A program made the position numbers and the translations under genes. From contig NC_133163.1 in assembly GCF_040802235.1 (NCBI RefSeq), positions 39,638,501-39,702,500 on the forward strand: 64,000 bases of DNA. The letters run 5' to 3'. This stretch comes from Manis javanica (Eukaryota > Chordata > Mammalia > Pholidota > Manidae). The notes under the pieces were generated by a model, which worked only from the letters and a program-made list of their open reading frames with translations, was not told the origin of the DNA and ran no database searches. This document shows positions 25,490 through 38,540 of this stretch, one piece after another (positions within the stretch are counted from its first letter, which is position 1; every line of letters begins with the position of its first letter).

Positions 25490-26110
25490 CAACGGGAGAA
25501 CCCCTGACAGACTGACTCCCTGCTGGTCCTTTCAGTGCTTCTCTCTTGACCCCAGCGCCTCCTCTGGGTTCTAAGGCGCTCGTCCACGCTTCGCCCTGGG
25601 GAAGGGGCGGTTCCCGCAGTGCTGGTCTCGCGTGGAGTCCGTCATTCTAAGCGCGAACTGCCGCGCGCGCCGCGGACTTCGCGGGCCCGGACCGGGCGAA
25701 GCGGGTCTCCGGGCTGTCAGTGTCGGGATCTGTCGTTGCGTCCCCAGCGCTTGGGACCCTAAGTGGAGTCTGGGACCCGGGAAGGAAGGGGTGGACGTTT
25801 GGGTGCCAGAGGGTCTGTTAAGGTGGGTGGGAAAGAGAGCTGTGTGTGGCGACTGCAGGGCAAGCGGCTCTGAGGGGGCGGCGGGCCTGTCCCCACAGTG
25901 CGACCGGAGGCTTCCAGGCGCTTGACGTTCCCCTCGGCACAGCACCCGGAGCTGTGGGGGCCGCCGCTCGGCTGGAGTGCTGAGGGTGGTCCGGTGAGGG
26001 GAAGCTTGCGTCTGTGAGAGGGTTAGTAGGCGCGCGAACTTACCCCCTTTAAACGCGCGGCCAGAATAGCACCTGGAGCGCGCAGGTATGCGAACCCTGC
26101 CTCAGGCGTA
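25490..26110 (+). promoter_or_regulatory. CpG island, probable SIX6OS1 promoter and non-coding first exon
   Basis: This is the only CpG-dense, GC-rich block outside the L1 5' UTRs. It contains runs such as GCGCGCGCCGCGG near 25662. It lies about 500-1100 bp before the start codon of SIX6OS1. Possible splice donors are CCG/GTGAGG near 25995 and CAG/GTATGC at 26085/26086. No TATA box was seen, which is usual for CpG promoters. Open frames inside it (25632-25925 + and 25571-25945 -) are expected from stop-poor GC-rich DNA and are not called as genes. The transcription start cannot be fixed from sequence alone. Confidence 0.6.
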
Positions 26111-26601
26111 TTTTGTAATGTGACTAGGCTGTTCTGTGAAAAACACTTTTTGGATTCTTGGTGGTAAATTCACAAATGTAAAATTGCACTGTTCCTGTAG
26201 GTTTTACCTCGCTGTTCGTGAAGCTGTTAGGAATCTTGCTGCTAGTAATAGTACACACGCAGAGAAAGGACATCTTCAGAGGTCTTATTTTAAAGGGCAT
26301 ATCATTTTGAGAAATCTGGGTATCAGTGGAGTCCAGAATATTCAATGATTTACTGAAGTATCACTTATAAACAATTAAGAAGGCTTCCCCCAGCAGTTTC
26401 AGTCATGCAACGACATTCAACAAGTATTTACTAAGTGCCCATCAGGGCTATGCCCAATTGTGAGTCTCTCTCTCCTCACCAGTTTTTGCTCCACCCATAT
26501 TTTTCTGTACTAATGTTGCAGAATATATGCTGTTTCATCTATGACTTCAGAAAATCTTTATGAATGTTTTCTGCTGTGTTTGTTTTAACATAGTATCCAG
26601 G

Positions 26602-26650
26602 ATGAATGACAGCCTGTTTGTCAGTTTGGACAGACTTTTGCTAGAATTTG
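26602..26650 (+). CDS. SIX6OS1: SIX6OS1 coding exon 1 (residues 1-16)
   Basis: The exon starts at the ATG in CCAGGATGAATGAC and encodes MNDSLFVSLDRLLLEF, as in human. It ends in phase 1 at donor GTAGGT (26651). The exon's acceptor is either TAG at 26591-26593 or CAG at 26598-26600, so only 1-8 nt of 5' UTR share this exon and the rest of the 5' UTR must come from an upstream exon, probably in the CpG island. Confidence 0.93.
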
Positions 26651-26745
26651 GTAGGTATGAAATGAAAATAAACTTTCAAATACCTAGCTATTTGTATTAT
26701 CATTTGACATTTTAACAATGAAGTCACAAAAAACATTTATTTTAG

Positions 26746-26802
26746 TTTTCCAGTATGAGCAAGATGTAAGTACTAAAGAAGATATGATTCAACGAATTAA
26801 CA
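26746..26802 (+). CDS. SIX6OS1: SIX6OS1 coding exon 2 (residues 17-35)
   Basis: Acceptor TTTTAG at 26740-26745, donor GTAAGT at 26803. The exon completes the split Val codon and reads VFQYEQDVSTKEDMIQRIN. It leaves one base for the next Lys codon. The intron before it is only 95 bp. Confidence 0.93.
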
Positions 26803-28349
26803 GTAAGTAATAAGTAGTTTTACTTGATAAATATATTTTAGTTTTTAAATTTTTTAATGGCATGTGAAATAATATGCAGTTGCCTCATTTAGGGTTTAGT
26901 TGGCAGTACTATCTGGTGACAAATAATGAGCTATTTATCCTAACTACAGTTTTTCAGTAATAAATTTCTCTATTTAGCATTTAATTATTTTGTTGAAGAA
27001 TTTTGCTTTAAGCAGAAACGAACCCTTAAGTGTAGTTGAAAAAATATGTTATTTTTCTCAAGTAGCAGGTAATTTCAAACATCTGAGTAATATTTTAAAA
27101 TCTTAGAAAACACCAAAGGTCAGAGGCTTTGATTGACAGATGCCACGTTTTCAGGAATAATAATCCTGAAAAATACTATTATGAGTGAAGTAGCAATGTA
27201 AATTACAAAAATATAGTATTTTTAGATCCTACACAAAAAGTATCAGAAGAGAATAGAACCATTAATTTATTAATAGTTCTGAAAAGGTAGAATGTGGTTG
27301 TCTTTTCTGTAACAAAAAAAATACAGAACATTAAGAATTAATTTTACTCTTTGTAAGAAATTGCATTTTATTTTTATCTTGTATTTATTCACTAGTAAAG
27401 AAATAAGTGAGTTGGAAGTGCATTTAATAATTGACATGGAATTGAATAGAAATTTCACATTTGTTAAAAACTTTTTTTATTTAAAAGAACGCATGTTAAA
27501 GATTTTAAGTCATTCAGTGAGGGAATCAGTCAGATAGTTCTGCTAGTTCAAGAAAAGTACAGTTTGTCTGAGAAAAAGAATTACAAATAGAAGCAAACCA
27601 TATTTTTCCACAAGGAAAGGAGGAAAACAGTCAAGCCTCTATCAGACCAGAAAGAAATTGCATGTCTGTCAATTACCTGCAATGTATGCAGTTGTAAAGT
27701 AATTCCCATTGAATCATTTCAAATAAGCTGATTCAAAACAGATTTTTCTCTACAGACAACGGTCTTGGGAACATGGGTGGGATTATGGAATTTTCTTTAG
27801 TTTACTTAATGTAATTTTTTAAAACAAAGATATCCCACCCAAATTTTTAAAGAGACCATTGCAAATCACCTTTAAATATTAACATTCCCTGAAATGTTTA
27901 ATAGGTGATTTGGTTTGCTGGCACATTTTAGAAACAAATGGTTAAAGTGAGGCATACCTGGCTCCTGATTCTCCTGAACTTTATGAAACACCATAATTGA
28001 TCTGCATATAGTAAAAACCCAATGGTATCTCAAGTTAGTAGTCTTCCTCTTCCCATTGATTATTCAATCCTTCTCTTTCTCAAACCTGGGCATAGAAACT
28101 ATCTGTACTTTATAAGTCAATAAATTCCAGAAACCTAGGTGATTACAGAGGTAGCAAGCTTCAGGGATAAAATTCCACTGACCCTCTTTTCCCATGGAGT
28201 TGGAAGCTCAAAGGCCAGAGTTATTGCTGCTGGACAGGACTGGGCCTGGCTGGGGCTGAGGGCAAAGTAGCAGCTGCTGCTTGGGCACCTGCTTCTAGGC
28301 TGCCTACTGCTCCTCCTTTCTACAGTCCACTGCTCTGTCACCCAGATGC
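26803..28349 (+). other. SIX6OS1 intron between coding exons 2 and 3, left part
   Basis: Intronic, AT-rich. No conserved exon or clear repeat was identified here. Confidence 0.6.
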
Positions 28350-28535
28350 TGTAGAGCTGCACTAGCCAGGATACCATATATGGCCATTTAAATTAAATTT
28401 AAAAATCCAGGTCCCAGTTGCAAGAGCCACATTTCAAGTTCTCAATAGCCACATATGGTGACAGGACCAGACAGCACAGATATCAACAATTTCCATCATC
28501 ACAGAGAATTGTTGCACAGCATTGCTATAGATGAC
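28350..28535 (+). mobile_element. MER3-like hAT DNA transposon fossil
   Basis: Landmarks include CTGCACTAGCCAGGATACCA, AGCCACATTTCAAGTTCTCA and ATAGCCACATATGG near 28445, in the order expected for a MER3-type non-autonomous element. Intronic and non-coding. Confidence 0.6.
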
Positions 28536-28631
28536 TACTCCTTCCCTTCACCTCCCATTTCTCTGCCATCTCTTTTTCTGCTTACCAAACGTGATGCAAG
28601 TAAATCAAATGCCACCTCTGACAAAGACTCT

Positions 28632-28955
28632 CTTTTTAAAAATATTTATTTATTTATTTATTTTATTAAGGTCTAATTGATATACACTCTTATAAAGGTT
28701 TCACATGAAAATCATTGTGGTTACTACAGTCACCCCTATTATCAAGTCCCCCCAACACCTCATTGCAGTCACTGTCCATCAGTGTAGTAAGATACCACAG
28801 AGTCACTACTTGTTTTCTCTGTGCTATACTGCCTTCCCTGTGACCCCCCCCACACCAAGTGTGCCAGTCATAATGCCCTTCAATCCTCTTCTCCCTCCCT
28901 CCCCATCCACCCTTACCCACCTTTCCCCTTTGGTAACCGCTAGTCCCTTCTTGGA
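28632..28955 (-). mobile_element. 5'-truncated L1 3' UTR
   Basis: The T/A-rich tail (TTTATTTATTTATTTATTTT) is followed by CATTGCAGTCACTGTCCATC and CCCTTTGGTAACCGCTAGTC. The same order is found in the L1-A 3' UTR at 4897-5095. The ORFs on both strands across it are incidental. Confidence 0.85.
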
Positions 28956-29731
28956 AACACTCTTTTTGACCAAACTTTCGTTTTGCTCCTCTGAGGAGCC
29001 TCCTCTCTTTCTCACCTAGGCCTTGAGCTTCCATGTCTGTCCCTGCCGAATCTACTTTTAGCAAAAATCCCAAATCAGTTCAGAGAGAAACCCCCACCCT
29101 TGATACCTGCTTAATCCCAAATCTGCTTCCAGGAACAATCCTATTAAGTCAGTTTAGCAAGAACTCCCCCTACCCTTGGTATCACCTCTTAGTAATTTCC
29201 CATCCATTGACCTCTTCCTTCTACTTGATGGCTGTAAATCCCCACTTGTCCTTGTATTTGATGTTGAATACAATCTCTCCCTGCTATTGTAATGTTCCTG
29301 TTGCAATAGTCCTGGATAAAGTCCTTCTTACCATTTTAACAAGCTTCAGAATAAGCTTCTTTAAAAATAAAACTCTTTATGTTAGTGTCACATATGAGTA
29401 CGAGTAAATGTTTACATGAACTCATAGAATCATAAGATGCCATTAATCTTAGATTTCACTTAATCTAGCCCTCTTACATTAAGGAAGAGGCACAAGGGAC
29501 ATTTATTTATTTTCAGCCCCAAACACAAGTCCTTAGCTTTAGCATCTAGAAGCAACTCTGGCTCTGGTTCTGTGCTTTTTAATATAGGGCCCTTCCCAAC
29601 TCAAATGTCACTTCCTCTTCATCCTCTGGCTCTCCTCCTTTTAGTTAAGTGGCCATACACCTTTCTGATGTATTTCTTTATTTTGAATTTATGATTTCTA
29701 CCTTAATAAAATCAATATTTCTTCTTTCCAG
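28956..29731 (+). other. SIX6OS1 intron, right part before coding exon 3
   Basis: No gene is seen. A short stretch near 29430-29490 may be an old SINE or L2 remnant, but the match is too weak to name. Confidence 0.4.
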
Positions 29732-29858
29732 AATGCTTTGAAGATATTAAAGAAAATAAAGCAACTATTTGTAAGATACAGGAAAGTATAAATGCAACAG
29801 ATGAGGAAATTGGCCATTACTATAAACATAGTAAGGTGATCAAAGACAACTGTAGTAA
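29732..29858 (+). CDS. SIX6OS1: SIX6OS1 coding exon 3 (residues 36-77)
   Basis: The acceptor is TTTCCAG ending at 29731. The reading begins KCFEDIKENKATI and includes NATDEEI, matching human. Two overlapping donors exist: GTAAGT at 29855 and GTGAGT at 29859. Only the second (exon end 29858) joins in frame to the next exon, giving CSNWKPTCD, where human has CRNWKPTCD. Use of the first would shift the frame. Confidence 0.92.
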
Positions 29859-30524
29859 GTGAGTATGTGAAAGAAATGAACTTTCAGTAATTGTCACTAG
29901 ATTCTTTAACTCAGTCTTCTCAGTTTATAGTTGAAGACACTTTTACTTTAAAGTAGTATTTTATATTGGCAAAATGATGAATCAAGTCTTAAATTGTCCT
30001 GTTACATAGATGTATAAAAAGGGGTCTCAGAGGGTTCAAAAGAAAAATAGAAGTAAATGTGATAAAATCTCTCTAATTCAGATACAATTAGCCTAAATAT
30101 AGAATTCTGAATAATTTAGGCTCAGTATATAAAATTTCTATTATAAAAATAAATTTGAAATAATTTGTCTTTAAATTTTCAAGATCTTGTTTTTAACTAG
30201 GGGAATCTAGCCTAAAATTAGTAGCTTTTTCAAAATAAAAGTATTCAGTATGTTAAGAATTCTTTCAACATGGCTTCAGGTTCTGGATTCTAGTAGTTAA
30301 ATCTATTATAAGACATAAACATTTGAAACAAAGACTTGTTTGTGAAACTCAATTGTATATTAGAAATACTTAGAAAAATAAAATGTATTAGTTTTCTGTA
30401 TTTAATTTTATGTGGACCATTGTCTTTGTATTAAATACTGTACATTAGAATCATATTTAATTTAAAATATTTTGTTATTCAAACTTCTAATAAGCCCTTT
30501 TGGCTTTTCCATCATAATTTTTTT
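29859..30524 (+). other. SIX6OS1 intron, nothing identified
   Basis: AT-rich intronic DNA without recognised repeats or exons. Confidence 0.5.
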
Positions 30525-31290
30525 ATACTGGTTTTAAACTTTTATAAAAGTAACAAATATTTAGTATAAAAGTTTAAAAATTACTCAAATATATGGAGTA
30601 AACAGTTTTTCCCTGCCTGCAGTCCCCACCCCTACCCTGTCTTTTTCCTTATAGGTAACCAATCTTAACAGTTGTGAGTATTCTTTCAGACCTTTTCCAA
30701 TAAATATTCAACATCATTATTGCATATACTTACATGCACATCTATCTATACATCTGTCTTTCCTTTTTACAAAAATGCGATCATACCATACTTACTCTTC
30801 AACTTGTTTTTGAATTCTACTAATGTGTAACGTAAGTGGAAATATATATGTAATGATTGTATATAGATGTCATTCTTTTTTAAAACAGTCCATAGTATTT
30901 TATAGTATTGATGTATCTTAAGTTATTTAACCATTCTACTGTTAATAGACATTTATGTTGTTTCCAGTTTTTCCCTATTAAAAGCAACATGTACAGGTAC
31001 CCTTCCACATGTATAGACCTATTGCTATAGAATGAACTCATAGAAGTGAAGTTGGTTAATCAAAGAGTATGCACATTTAAACATTGGATAGATAATACCA
31101 AATTGCTCTCCAGAGAGATTTTTACTAATTTATACTCTTAACAATGGATGAGAGTTTCTGTTTCCTTACAACCTTGCTAACACTGGAATTATCAATATTC
31201 AAGTTTTTGAGCAATCTAATCAACAAAAACTATATGCTGTTAAACTTTTATTTTGACTTAGGTTTTGGTGTAGTAGATATTTTCCTTAAC
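30525..31290 (-). mobile_element. Old L1M-type 3' region
   Basis: Phrases such as AACCATTCTACTGTTAATAG, GTTGTTTCCAGTTTTTCCCT and CCAAATTGCTCTCCAGAGAG are the reverse of an old L1 3' region. It is heavily diverged and has no ORF. Confidence 0.6.
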
Positions 31291-31439
31291 TAGCTGCAAT
31301 GGGTGCTAGAGAAGTACTGATAGTTTCCCCTCAGGACCTGTTGTATGCAAGATGCACTGTATTTAATGTTTGCTGAGTTCTGAAGACCGTAGGATATATT
31401 GATTTTAATACTATGAATGCCTCGAGTTCATGATTGCAG

Positions 31440-32870
31440 TATGTTGGTTAAGAGATTTAAATGTGAAATATGAATTCATGAAAGTACTAGAAGAAATGTA
31501 TAGTTGACTATATTATCTTTGAGAGAAGGACTTTTTAAGTGCCAAAGGTAGAAATCACAACTGAAACAATGGATAAATACAGATACATAAAATTAAAAAG
31601 AAGAAAACCCCAAAATATTATAAAAGGCAAAAAAGATAAGGTAGGAAAAATATCAAATACGGGGTAATTAAAAAAATATAATGTACTTGTGGAAATTAAT
31701 AAGAAAAAGAAAAGGCCTCATTAGAAAACATGGACAAAGAAGGTAAAAAGGTAAATACTAAAATGAAAAAATGCATGTCTAATGCTCAATCTTACTGTTA
31801 GTCAAAGACATCTAAATTAAAGCAATAATAAAATATTAATTTTTTGCCTTTAAGTTTTACAGAAATTTAAAGAAAGATTATATCCAGTGTTGTTCAGGGG
31901 GTAAGAAAATCAGCTCTCTCATATACTATAGGAATATACACTGGCATAAACCTTTTGGATGACATGTTAGTATACTTTAAAAAGCTTTAAAAATAAGCAT
32001 GACTTTTGATTAAACAGTACTATTTGTGAGAATTTTTCATTAAGAAATAATTAGGCATTCTCTGAAAGATATACAACAAGGTGTTTATTTCAACTTTTTT
32101 TTTATGATAGGAAAACACTGGAAGCAATTCTACTGTTCAGCGTTAGGTGGTTGGTTAAATGAATTTTGGCATATTCACATAAGTGAAGAGTAGGCAGTTA
32201 ATAAAATTATAAGTGTATATTTATTGACATGGCAAGATGGTACCAGTATATTACAAATTGAACAAAGCAATAAAACTTTTGTAGTATGAAAATTTAGTAA
32301 TTATACATTTATATATGATAGAAAAAGTCTACAAATATGTACATCAAAATGCTTTGAGTGTCTTTTCAGAGAACATGGATTTCTTATGTAATTTTGTTAA
32401 ATACTCAGAATATGTATATACATATAACTTTATAAATTACATTTTGGGGAATATTTTCTAAGGAAATTAGAAATTCAGACAAATATTTAAGTACAAATTC
32501 TGTTTACAATAGAGAAATGTAGATTAAGCACAAATGGCCAATAATATGGGCATGGCTAAATAAATTATGGAATATGATGTACATATTACAACCTTTACAA
32601 TATAATTCTTAGTGACAAGGAAAATGTGTAGAATTTAGAAGCAAGTGATATAGGAAGATATGTTGTTAATATGTCAGTATGATCTCAAAGATGTTAAAAT
32701 ATTTACTTGTAGTAAAATCTGGGAACAATTTATTAAAACAATAATAGTAGTTATTATTCAATGTTGAGAATATGGGTGATAGTTATTGTCTTAAATATAC
32801 TTTTCTGTGCTCCCTGAGTGGGCATGTGTACTTTTTGAATCTGAAAAAATAAAAAAGATTAGAAAAAAGA
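31440..32870 (+). mobile_element. Old L1M-type ORF2 tail and 3' UTR
   Basis: The plus-strand order is that of a decayed L1: the remnant near 31455-31640 (AAGTGCCAAAGGTAGAAATC), CTCTCATATACTATAGGAAT near 31915, AACACTGGAAGCAATTCTAC, and a 3' UTR to about 32870. It carries many stops. Confidence 0.6.
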
Positions 32871-32944
32871 GTTAGAAGAAATATTTCAACAGTACTAAGA
32901 ATGAAAGCTGCCTTGGTGTATGCTAATTTTAGATTTTTCATACT

Positions 32945-33040
32945 GGCATATCTATTTTTATATTTTATTTTTTACTACTTTCCCCCCCAGCTTTATTGAG
33001 ATTTTATTACTGATGTAATGAAACAAAAACTGTATAAGGT
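32945..33040 (-). mobile_element. Short L1M 3'-end fragment
   Basis: The block CTATTTTTATATTTTATTTTTTACTACTTTCCCCCCCAGCTTTATTGAGA closely resembles 34428-34476 at the 3' end of L1-F. It may be a truncated second insertion or a local duplication. Confidence 0.45.
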
Positions 33041-33574
33041 GAATACTTGTTTTAGTCTTACTGTCTGATTTTTAAATAAATTTTGGTCTAGTTTCCTTCT
33101 TTTTAGTTCAGGAGGGTATAACAATCTGACTTTCTAAGTTTCAAAGGAGAAAAAAGCTTTCTTGGTCCTTATTCTAGCTCTTTGTATGCTTACTCCAAAA
33201 ACTGTTTCTTATCCAAGATCTTAGAAATATGATGAAAAAGAAAGCTTGATGTTGGAGTGTTGCAGAGTATATTATAGAAATGCCATAGCCACACACAATC
33301 CAGCTATGTCACATTTATTCTTTTCTTAGTCATGGATCCAAAACAGGTTTTATGAAAAAATTAATGGATATTAATATCTGAGCATATGTATGATTGCATG
33401 AATGGTGCTAGTTGGGGGTGATGGGAGGTGGGAATATTTTTCTTGATGTAAGCTTATTTTATCCAGGAAAGGAAAGATCCCTGTATCTTTAAATGGTTAC
33501 ATTCATTTATATTATCTCTTAAAAAATTTGTTTACCATTCTAGGATGCTAGTTACAATATTTTTTTCTCCATAG

Positions 33575-33664
33575 CTGGAAGCCAACATGTGATGTTTTCC
33601 ATAAACATGAAGACTATATGCAGGACCAATTTACTGTTTACCAAGAAGCTATTGAAAAAGACAA
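33575..33664 (+). CDS. SIX6OS1: SIX6OS1 coding exon 4 (residues 78-107)
   Basis: The acceptor TTCTCCATAG ends at 33574. The reading is NWKPTCDVFHKHEDYMQDQF followed by TVYQEAIEKD. The donor GTATAG at 33665 is weak by consensus. The following intron is the longest in the window (9.4 kb) and holds a complete old L1. Confidence 0.93.
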
Positions 33665-34427
33665 GTATAGTGCATATGTTAATTTAAGCTATCATTTCTA
33701 TAAATTAGTATTAATAGGATATGCTTTGTAAAATGTTAATTGGAAATGTAGAAATTTTGCTGAGGGAGTTTTTTTTTTTAAGTAAATCCAGTGTTTCTGA
33801 CTCTTTGGGTGCCATTGGAGGCTTACGTATTTCTTATAAAGCTCTATCAAACTCTGTGTATATTTAGGTATGGCCTTAAATAGAAACAATGTATCAGTAG
33901 CAATTATTATAGGAGAGTGCTCCAATTAATGGTTTTTATGACTAAGTTGTTATAGACAAACATCTGGAGAAATAGCTTTAGAATTAGCTTATGAAAAATT
34001 TGGAGTATTGGCTTTTGAAAGGTATTTTAAATCAAACTTGTGTTTTTCAGATTGCTAATTTAGTGAGGTGTTATATTCTAATGAAGAAATACCAATTATT
34101 TATGTGTGTTTATTTTATGTGTAAAATCACATGGTCTTGGGAACTAAATGTAATTAGTTAACATAATTAAAAAAAGAGAAGGACTTTGAACACATACCAT
34201 TATAATTTCACTTAATGTAAGAAATTGAAATGTTTTTTAAAAGTTGAACCAAAGCAGTATCTATTTTTTTATACAAACACTTTTTATTGGAGAGAATTTT
34301 AAAAAGCAAGAGTAGACAGAATAATGAACTCCCGTGTGACTGTTACCCAGTCTGTGATTCTGCCCCTTCCACCCCCTCCATCCACTTTGTCCCTTTGCCT
34401 GTACAGCATTTGAGGTGTAGCAATGTC
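33665..34427 (+). other. SIX6OS1 intron left of L1-F
   Basis: No exon is seen. The minus-strand frame at 33925-33698 has no recognisable protein. The block 34265-34425 may be part of an old repeat that I cannot name. Confidence 0.4.
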
Positions 34428-35199
34428 TATTTTTATATTTTAGTTTTTACTGCTTTCACCCCCAGCTTTATTGAGATATGCTTGACATATAACATTGTTT
34501 AAGTTTGAGGTATGATTTTATATATGTATATATTATGAAATGATTACCACAATAAGGTCAAGTAACACATCTTTCACATCAGATAATTTTTTAACTTTTT
34601 TTTGGTAGCAAGAACATTTAAGATTTATTCTCTTAGTAACTTTCAAGTATATAGTGCAGTATTGTTATATTCACCATGCTGCATAATAGATACCCAGAGC
34701 TTATTCCCATATAACTGGAAGTTTATACCCTTTGATCAACATCTCCCCATTTCCTCCACCTCTCAGCCTCTGGCAGCCACCATTCTACTCTGTTTCTATG
34801 AGCTCAGCTTTTTCAGATTTTACAAATCAGTAAGATCAAACAGTATTTGTCTTTCTCAGACTTATTCACTTAGCATAATACTCTGAAGGTCTATCCAAGT
34901 TGTCATGAGTGGCAGGATTTCCTTCCGTTTTGTGACTGAATGATATTTCATTGTATATTTACACACCACATTTTCTTTATCCGTTCACATGTTGATAGAC
35001 ACTGAAGTTGTTTCCAAGTTGTTTTCATGTTTTAGCTATTGTGAATATGCTTCAGTGAACATGGTAGTGCAGATATTTCTTTGAGAATAGCAATTTCATT
35101 TCCTTCCAATATATACTCAAAAGTGGGATTGCTAGATCATGTATGGTCATTCAATTTCTAATTTTTAATTATTTAAAAATATATAACTGTATTATTTTC

Positions 35200-35909
35200 C
35201 ATACTGGCTGAACCAATTTACAATCCCATCACCAGTAACCAAAGGATGCCTTTTCTCTACATCCTTGACAACACTTTCATACCTTTGATAACAATCATTC
35301 TAACAGGTATGAGGTGATACCTCATTGTGGTTTTGATTTTCATTTCCCTGATGATTAGTGATGTTGAACATCTTTCCACAGACCTTTTGGCCATTTATAT
35401 GTCTTTTTTGGAAAACTGTCTATTCAGGTCTCTGCCCATTTTTAACTCAGGTTTTTAGTCTTTTAGCTTGAGTTGTATGAGTTCCTTATATATTTTGGTA
35501 TTAACTCCTTATTGTATATATGTTTGGCAAATATTTTCTCCCATTCCACAGGTTGCCTCTCTGCTTTGTTGATGGTTTCCTTTGCCCTGAAGAAGCTTTC
35601 TTAGTTCAGTGAAGTCCCGTTATTTATATTTGCTTTTTTGCTTGTGCTTTTGGTATCATATCCAATATATTGTTGCCAAGATCAATACCAAGGAGATTTT
35701 CCCCTCTGTTTTCTTCTAGGATTTTTATGGTTTTAGGTCTTCTATTTAAGTCTTTATTCTGTTTCAAGTTAATTTTTGTGAGTGGTGTAAGATAGGGGTC
35801 CAGTTTCATTCTTTTGCATGTGGATATCCAGTTTTGCCAGCAACATTTATTGAAGAGACTATTCTTTCCCCATTAAATATTATTGGCTTCTTTTCCAAAT
35901 ATTAATTGA

Positions 35910-35944
<35 letters not shown>

Positions 35945-38540
35945 TATTTCTGGACTCTTGATTCTATTCCATTGGTTTATATTTGTACTTTTATGCCAGT
36001 CTGTTCGGTTACCACGTTTTTGTAGCATGGTTTGAAATTAGGAAGTGTAATGCTTCCAGCCTTATTCTTCTTTCTCAGGATTTTTTGGCTGTTTGTGGTC
36101 TTTTGTGGTTCCATATAAATTTTATAATTAATTTTTCTATTTCTGTGAAAAATTCCATTGGAATTTTGATGGGGATTGCACTGAACCTATAGATGGCTTT
36201 AGGCAGTATGGATATTATAACAATATTAATTCTTTTGATCCATGAGCATCGACTATCTTTCCATTTATTGTATCTTCATTTCTTTTCATTGATAGCTTAT
36301 AGTTTTCAGTGGACAGATCCTTCACCTCCTTGGTTTAATTCATTCCTAAATATTTTATTGTTTCCGATGCTCTTACAAATGGGATACTTTTATTTCTTTT
36401 TCAGATACTTTATTGTTACTATATATGAATGCAACTGATTTTTATACATTGATTTTGTATCCTGAAAATTTACTGAATTTGTTGATTATTTCTAACTTTT
36501 TTTGGTGGAGTTTTAGCATTTTCTATGCATAAGATTATGTCATTTGCAAACAGAGACCATTTTACTTCCTCCTTTCCTATTCAGATGCTTTTTATTTCTT
36601 TTTCTTGTCCAATTAACCTAGCTAATATTTCCAGTACTGTGTTGAGTAGAACTGGTGAGAATTGTACTCTTATCTTGTTCCTGCTTTTAGAGGAAAAGTT
36701 TTTAGCTTTTCACCACTGAGTAAGATGTCAGTCATGGTCTTTTCAAATATGGCCTTTATTATGTTGAGGTATGTTACTTCTATATCCAATTTGTTTAGAG
36801 TTTTTATCATGGGAGGGTATTGAATTTTGCCAAATGAGAGAGGATCATATGATTTTTATCCTTCTATTAATGTGTATCATTGTTTATTGATTTGTGTATG
36901 TTGAACCATCTTTGCATCCCAAGTATGAATCTCACTTGGTCATGGTATATGATCCTTTTAATGTGCTGTTGAGCTCAGTTTGCAGGATTTTGTTGAGAAT
37001 TTTTACATCTATATTCATTCATTAGGGATATTGGCCTGTAGTTTTCTTTTCCTGTACTGTTCTTATCTGGCCTTAGTGTCATGGTAATGATGGGCTTATA
37101 AAATGAGTTGGATTATGTTCCCTCCTATTCAGATTTTTGGAAGAGTTTGAAAAAGATTGGTTTTAATTCTCTTTAGATGTGTGCTATAATTCATCATTGA
37201 AACCATCCGGTCCTGGAATTAATCTTTGTTGTGAGGTTTTTGATTACTGCTTCAATCTCCTTGCTAGTAATTGATCTGTTCAGATTTTCTATTTCTTCAT
37301 GTTTCTGTCTTGGTAGGTTATATTTTTCTAGAACTTTATCCATTTCTTATAATCTAAGGTCCCATAATTGTTCATAGTAGCCTCTGATCATCCTTTGTAT
37401 TTCTGTGGTGTCTGTTTTTCTTTCATTTATTATTTTGTTTGAGTCCTCTCTCTTTTGCTTGGTTAGTCTCGCTGAAGGTTTGCAAATTTTGTTTATCTTA
37501 TCAAAAAACCAACTCTTTGTTTATTAATTTTTTTCTATTGCCTTTCTTTTCTTATTTCATTCATTACTGCTGTGATCTTTGTTTTTACTCCTTTTTGCTA
37601 ACTTTGGGCTTAATTGTTATTTTTCTAATTCCTTGTGGTATAAAGTTAGGTTGTTAATTTGAGACCTTTTTTTTGTTGTATCCCATAAGTTTTGGTATAT
37701 TATGTTTTCATTTTCATTTGTCTCAAGATACTTTTTGATTCTTTTTATTTCTTCTTTGATCCAGTGTTGTTCAGGAGTGTGTTAATTTCTGTGTATTTGT
37801 GAATTTTTCCATTTTTCTCCTGCTATTGATTTCTAGCTTTTTATCATTGTGGCCAGAAAGATACTTGATGTAATTTCAGTCTTCTTAAATTTGTTAAGCT
37901 TGCTTTGTGCTCAACATATGATCTATCCCAGAGAATATTCTGTGTGAGTGTGAAGAATGTATATTCTGGTGTTGTTTGATGGAATGTTCTGTATATGTCT
38001 GTTAGGTTCATTTATTCTATAGTGTTATTCAGGTCTGCTGTTTCCTTATTAATTTCTATCTGGATGATTTTTCCAATGTTGAAAGTGAGGTATTAAAGTC
38101 CTCTATCATTATTGTATTGCTATGTTTCTTCCTTCAGTTCTGTTAATATTTGCTTTAAATATAAACGTGCTCCAGTGTTCAGAGCATACATATTTACAAT
38201 TGCTATATCCAATTGATGAACTGATCTCTTTATCATTACATAGTGGCTTTTTTTCTACATTGTGACTGATTTTGACTTGAAGTCTGTTTTATCTCATGTA
38301 AGTAAAACCACTTCTGCTCTCTTTTGGTTACCATTTGCATGGAATATCTTTTCCTTCACTTTCAGCCTATGCATGTCCTTAAAGTGAGCTTCTTATAGGC
38401 AGCATATTATTGGTCTTGTTTTTTAAATCCATTCAGACACTCTGTGTCTTTTGGATTTAGTCTATGTATGTTTATAGTAATTATTGATAGGTAAGGACTT
38501 ACTATTGCCATTTTTGTTCATTGTTTTCTGAGTTTTTTCT
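35200..38540 (-). pseudogene. L1-F ORF2 remnant
   Basis: Only short open pieces remain. 35809-35624 preserves the KLDPYLTPLTKINLKQNKDL segment near the C-terminus. The reverse-transcriptase region shows as the reverse complement of CATAAGATTATGTCATTTGC (36528-36547), the degenerate ADD region. Stops occur throughout. Confidence 0.8.

Noticed and set aside
25571..25945. Long open frames on both strands in the CpG island
   Set aside because: GC-rich, stop-poor composition; no family resemblance, and the frames overlap the likely promoter and non-coding exon.
29855..29860. GTAAGT as the donor of SIX6OS1 coding exon 3
   Set aside because: It would break the frame with the next exon; the GTGAGT four bases on restores the conserved NWKP reading.
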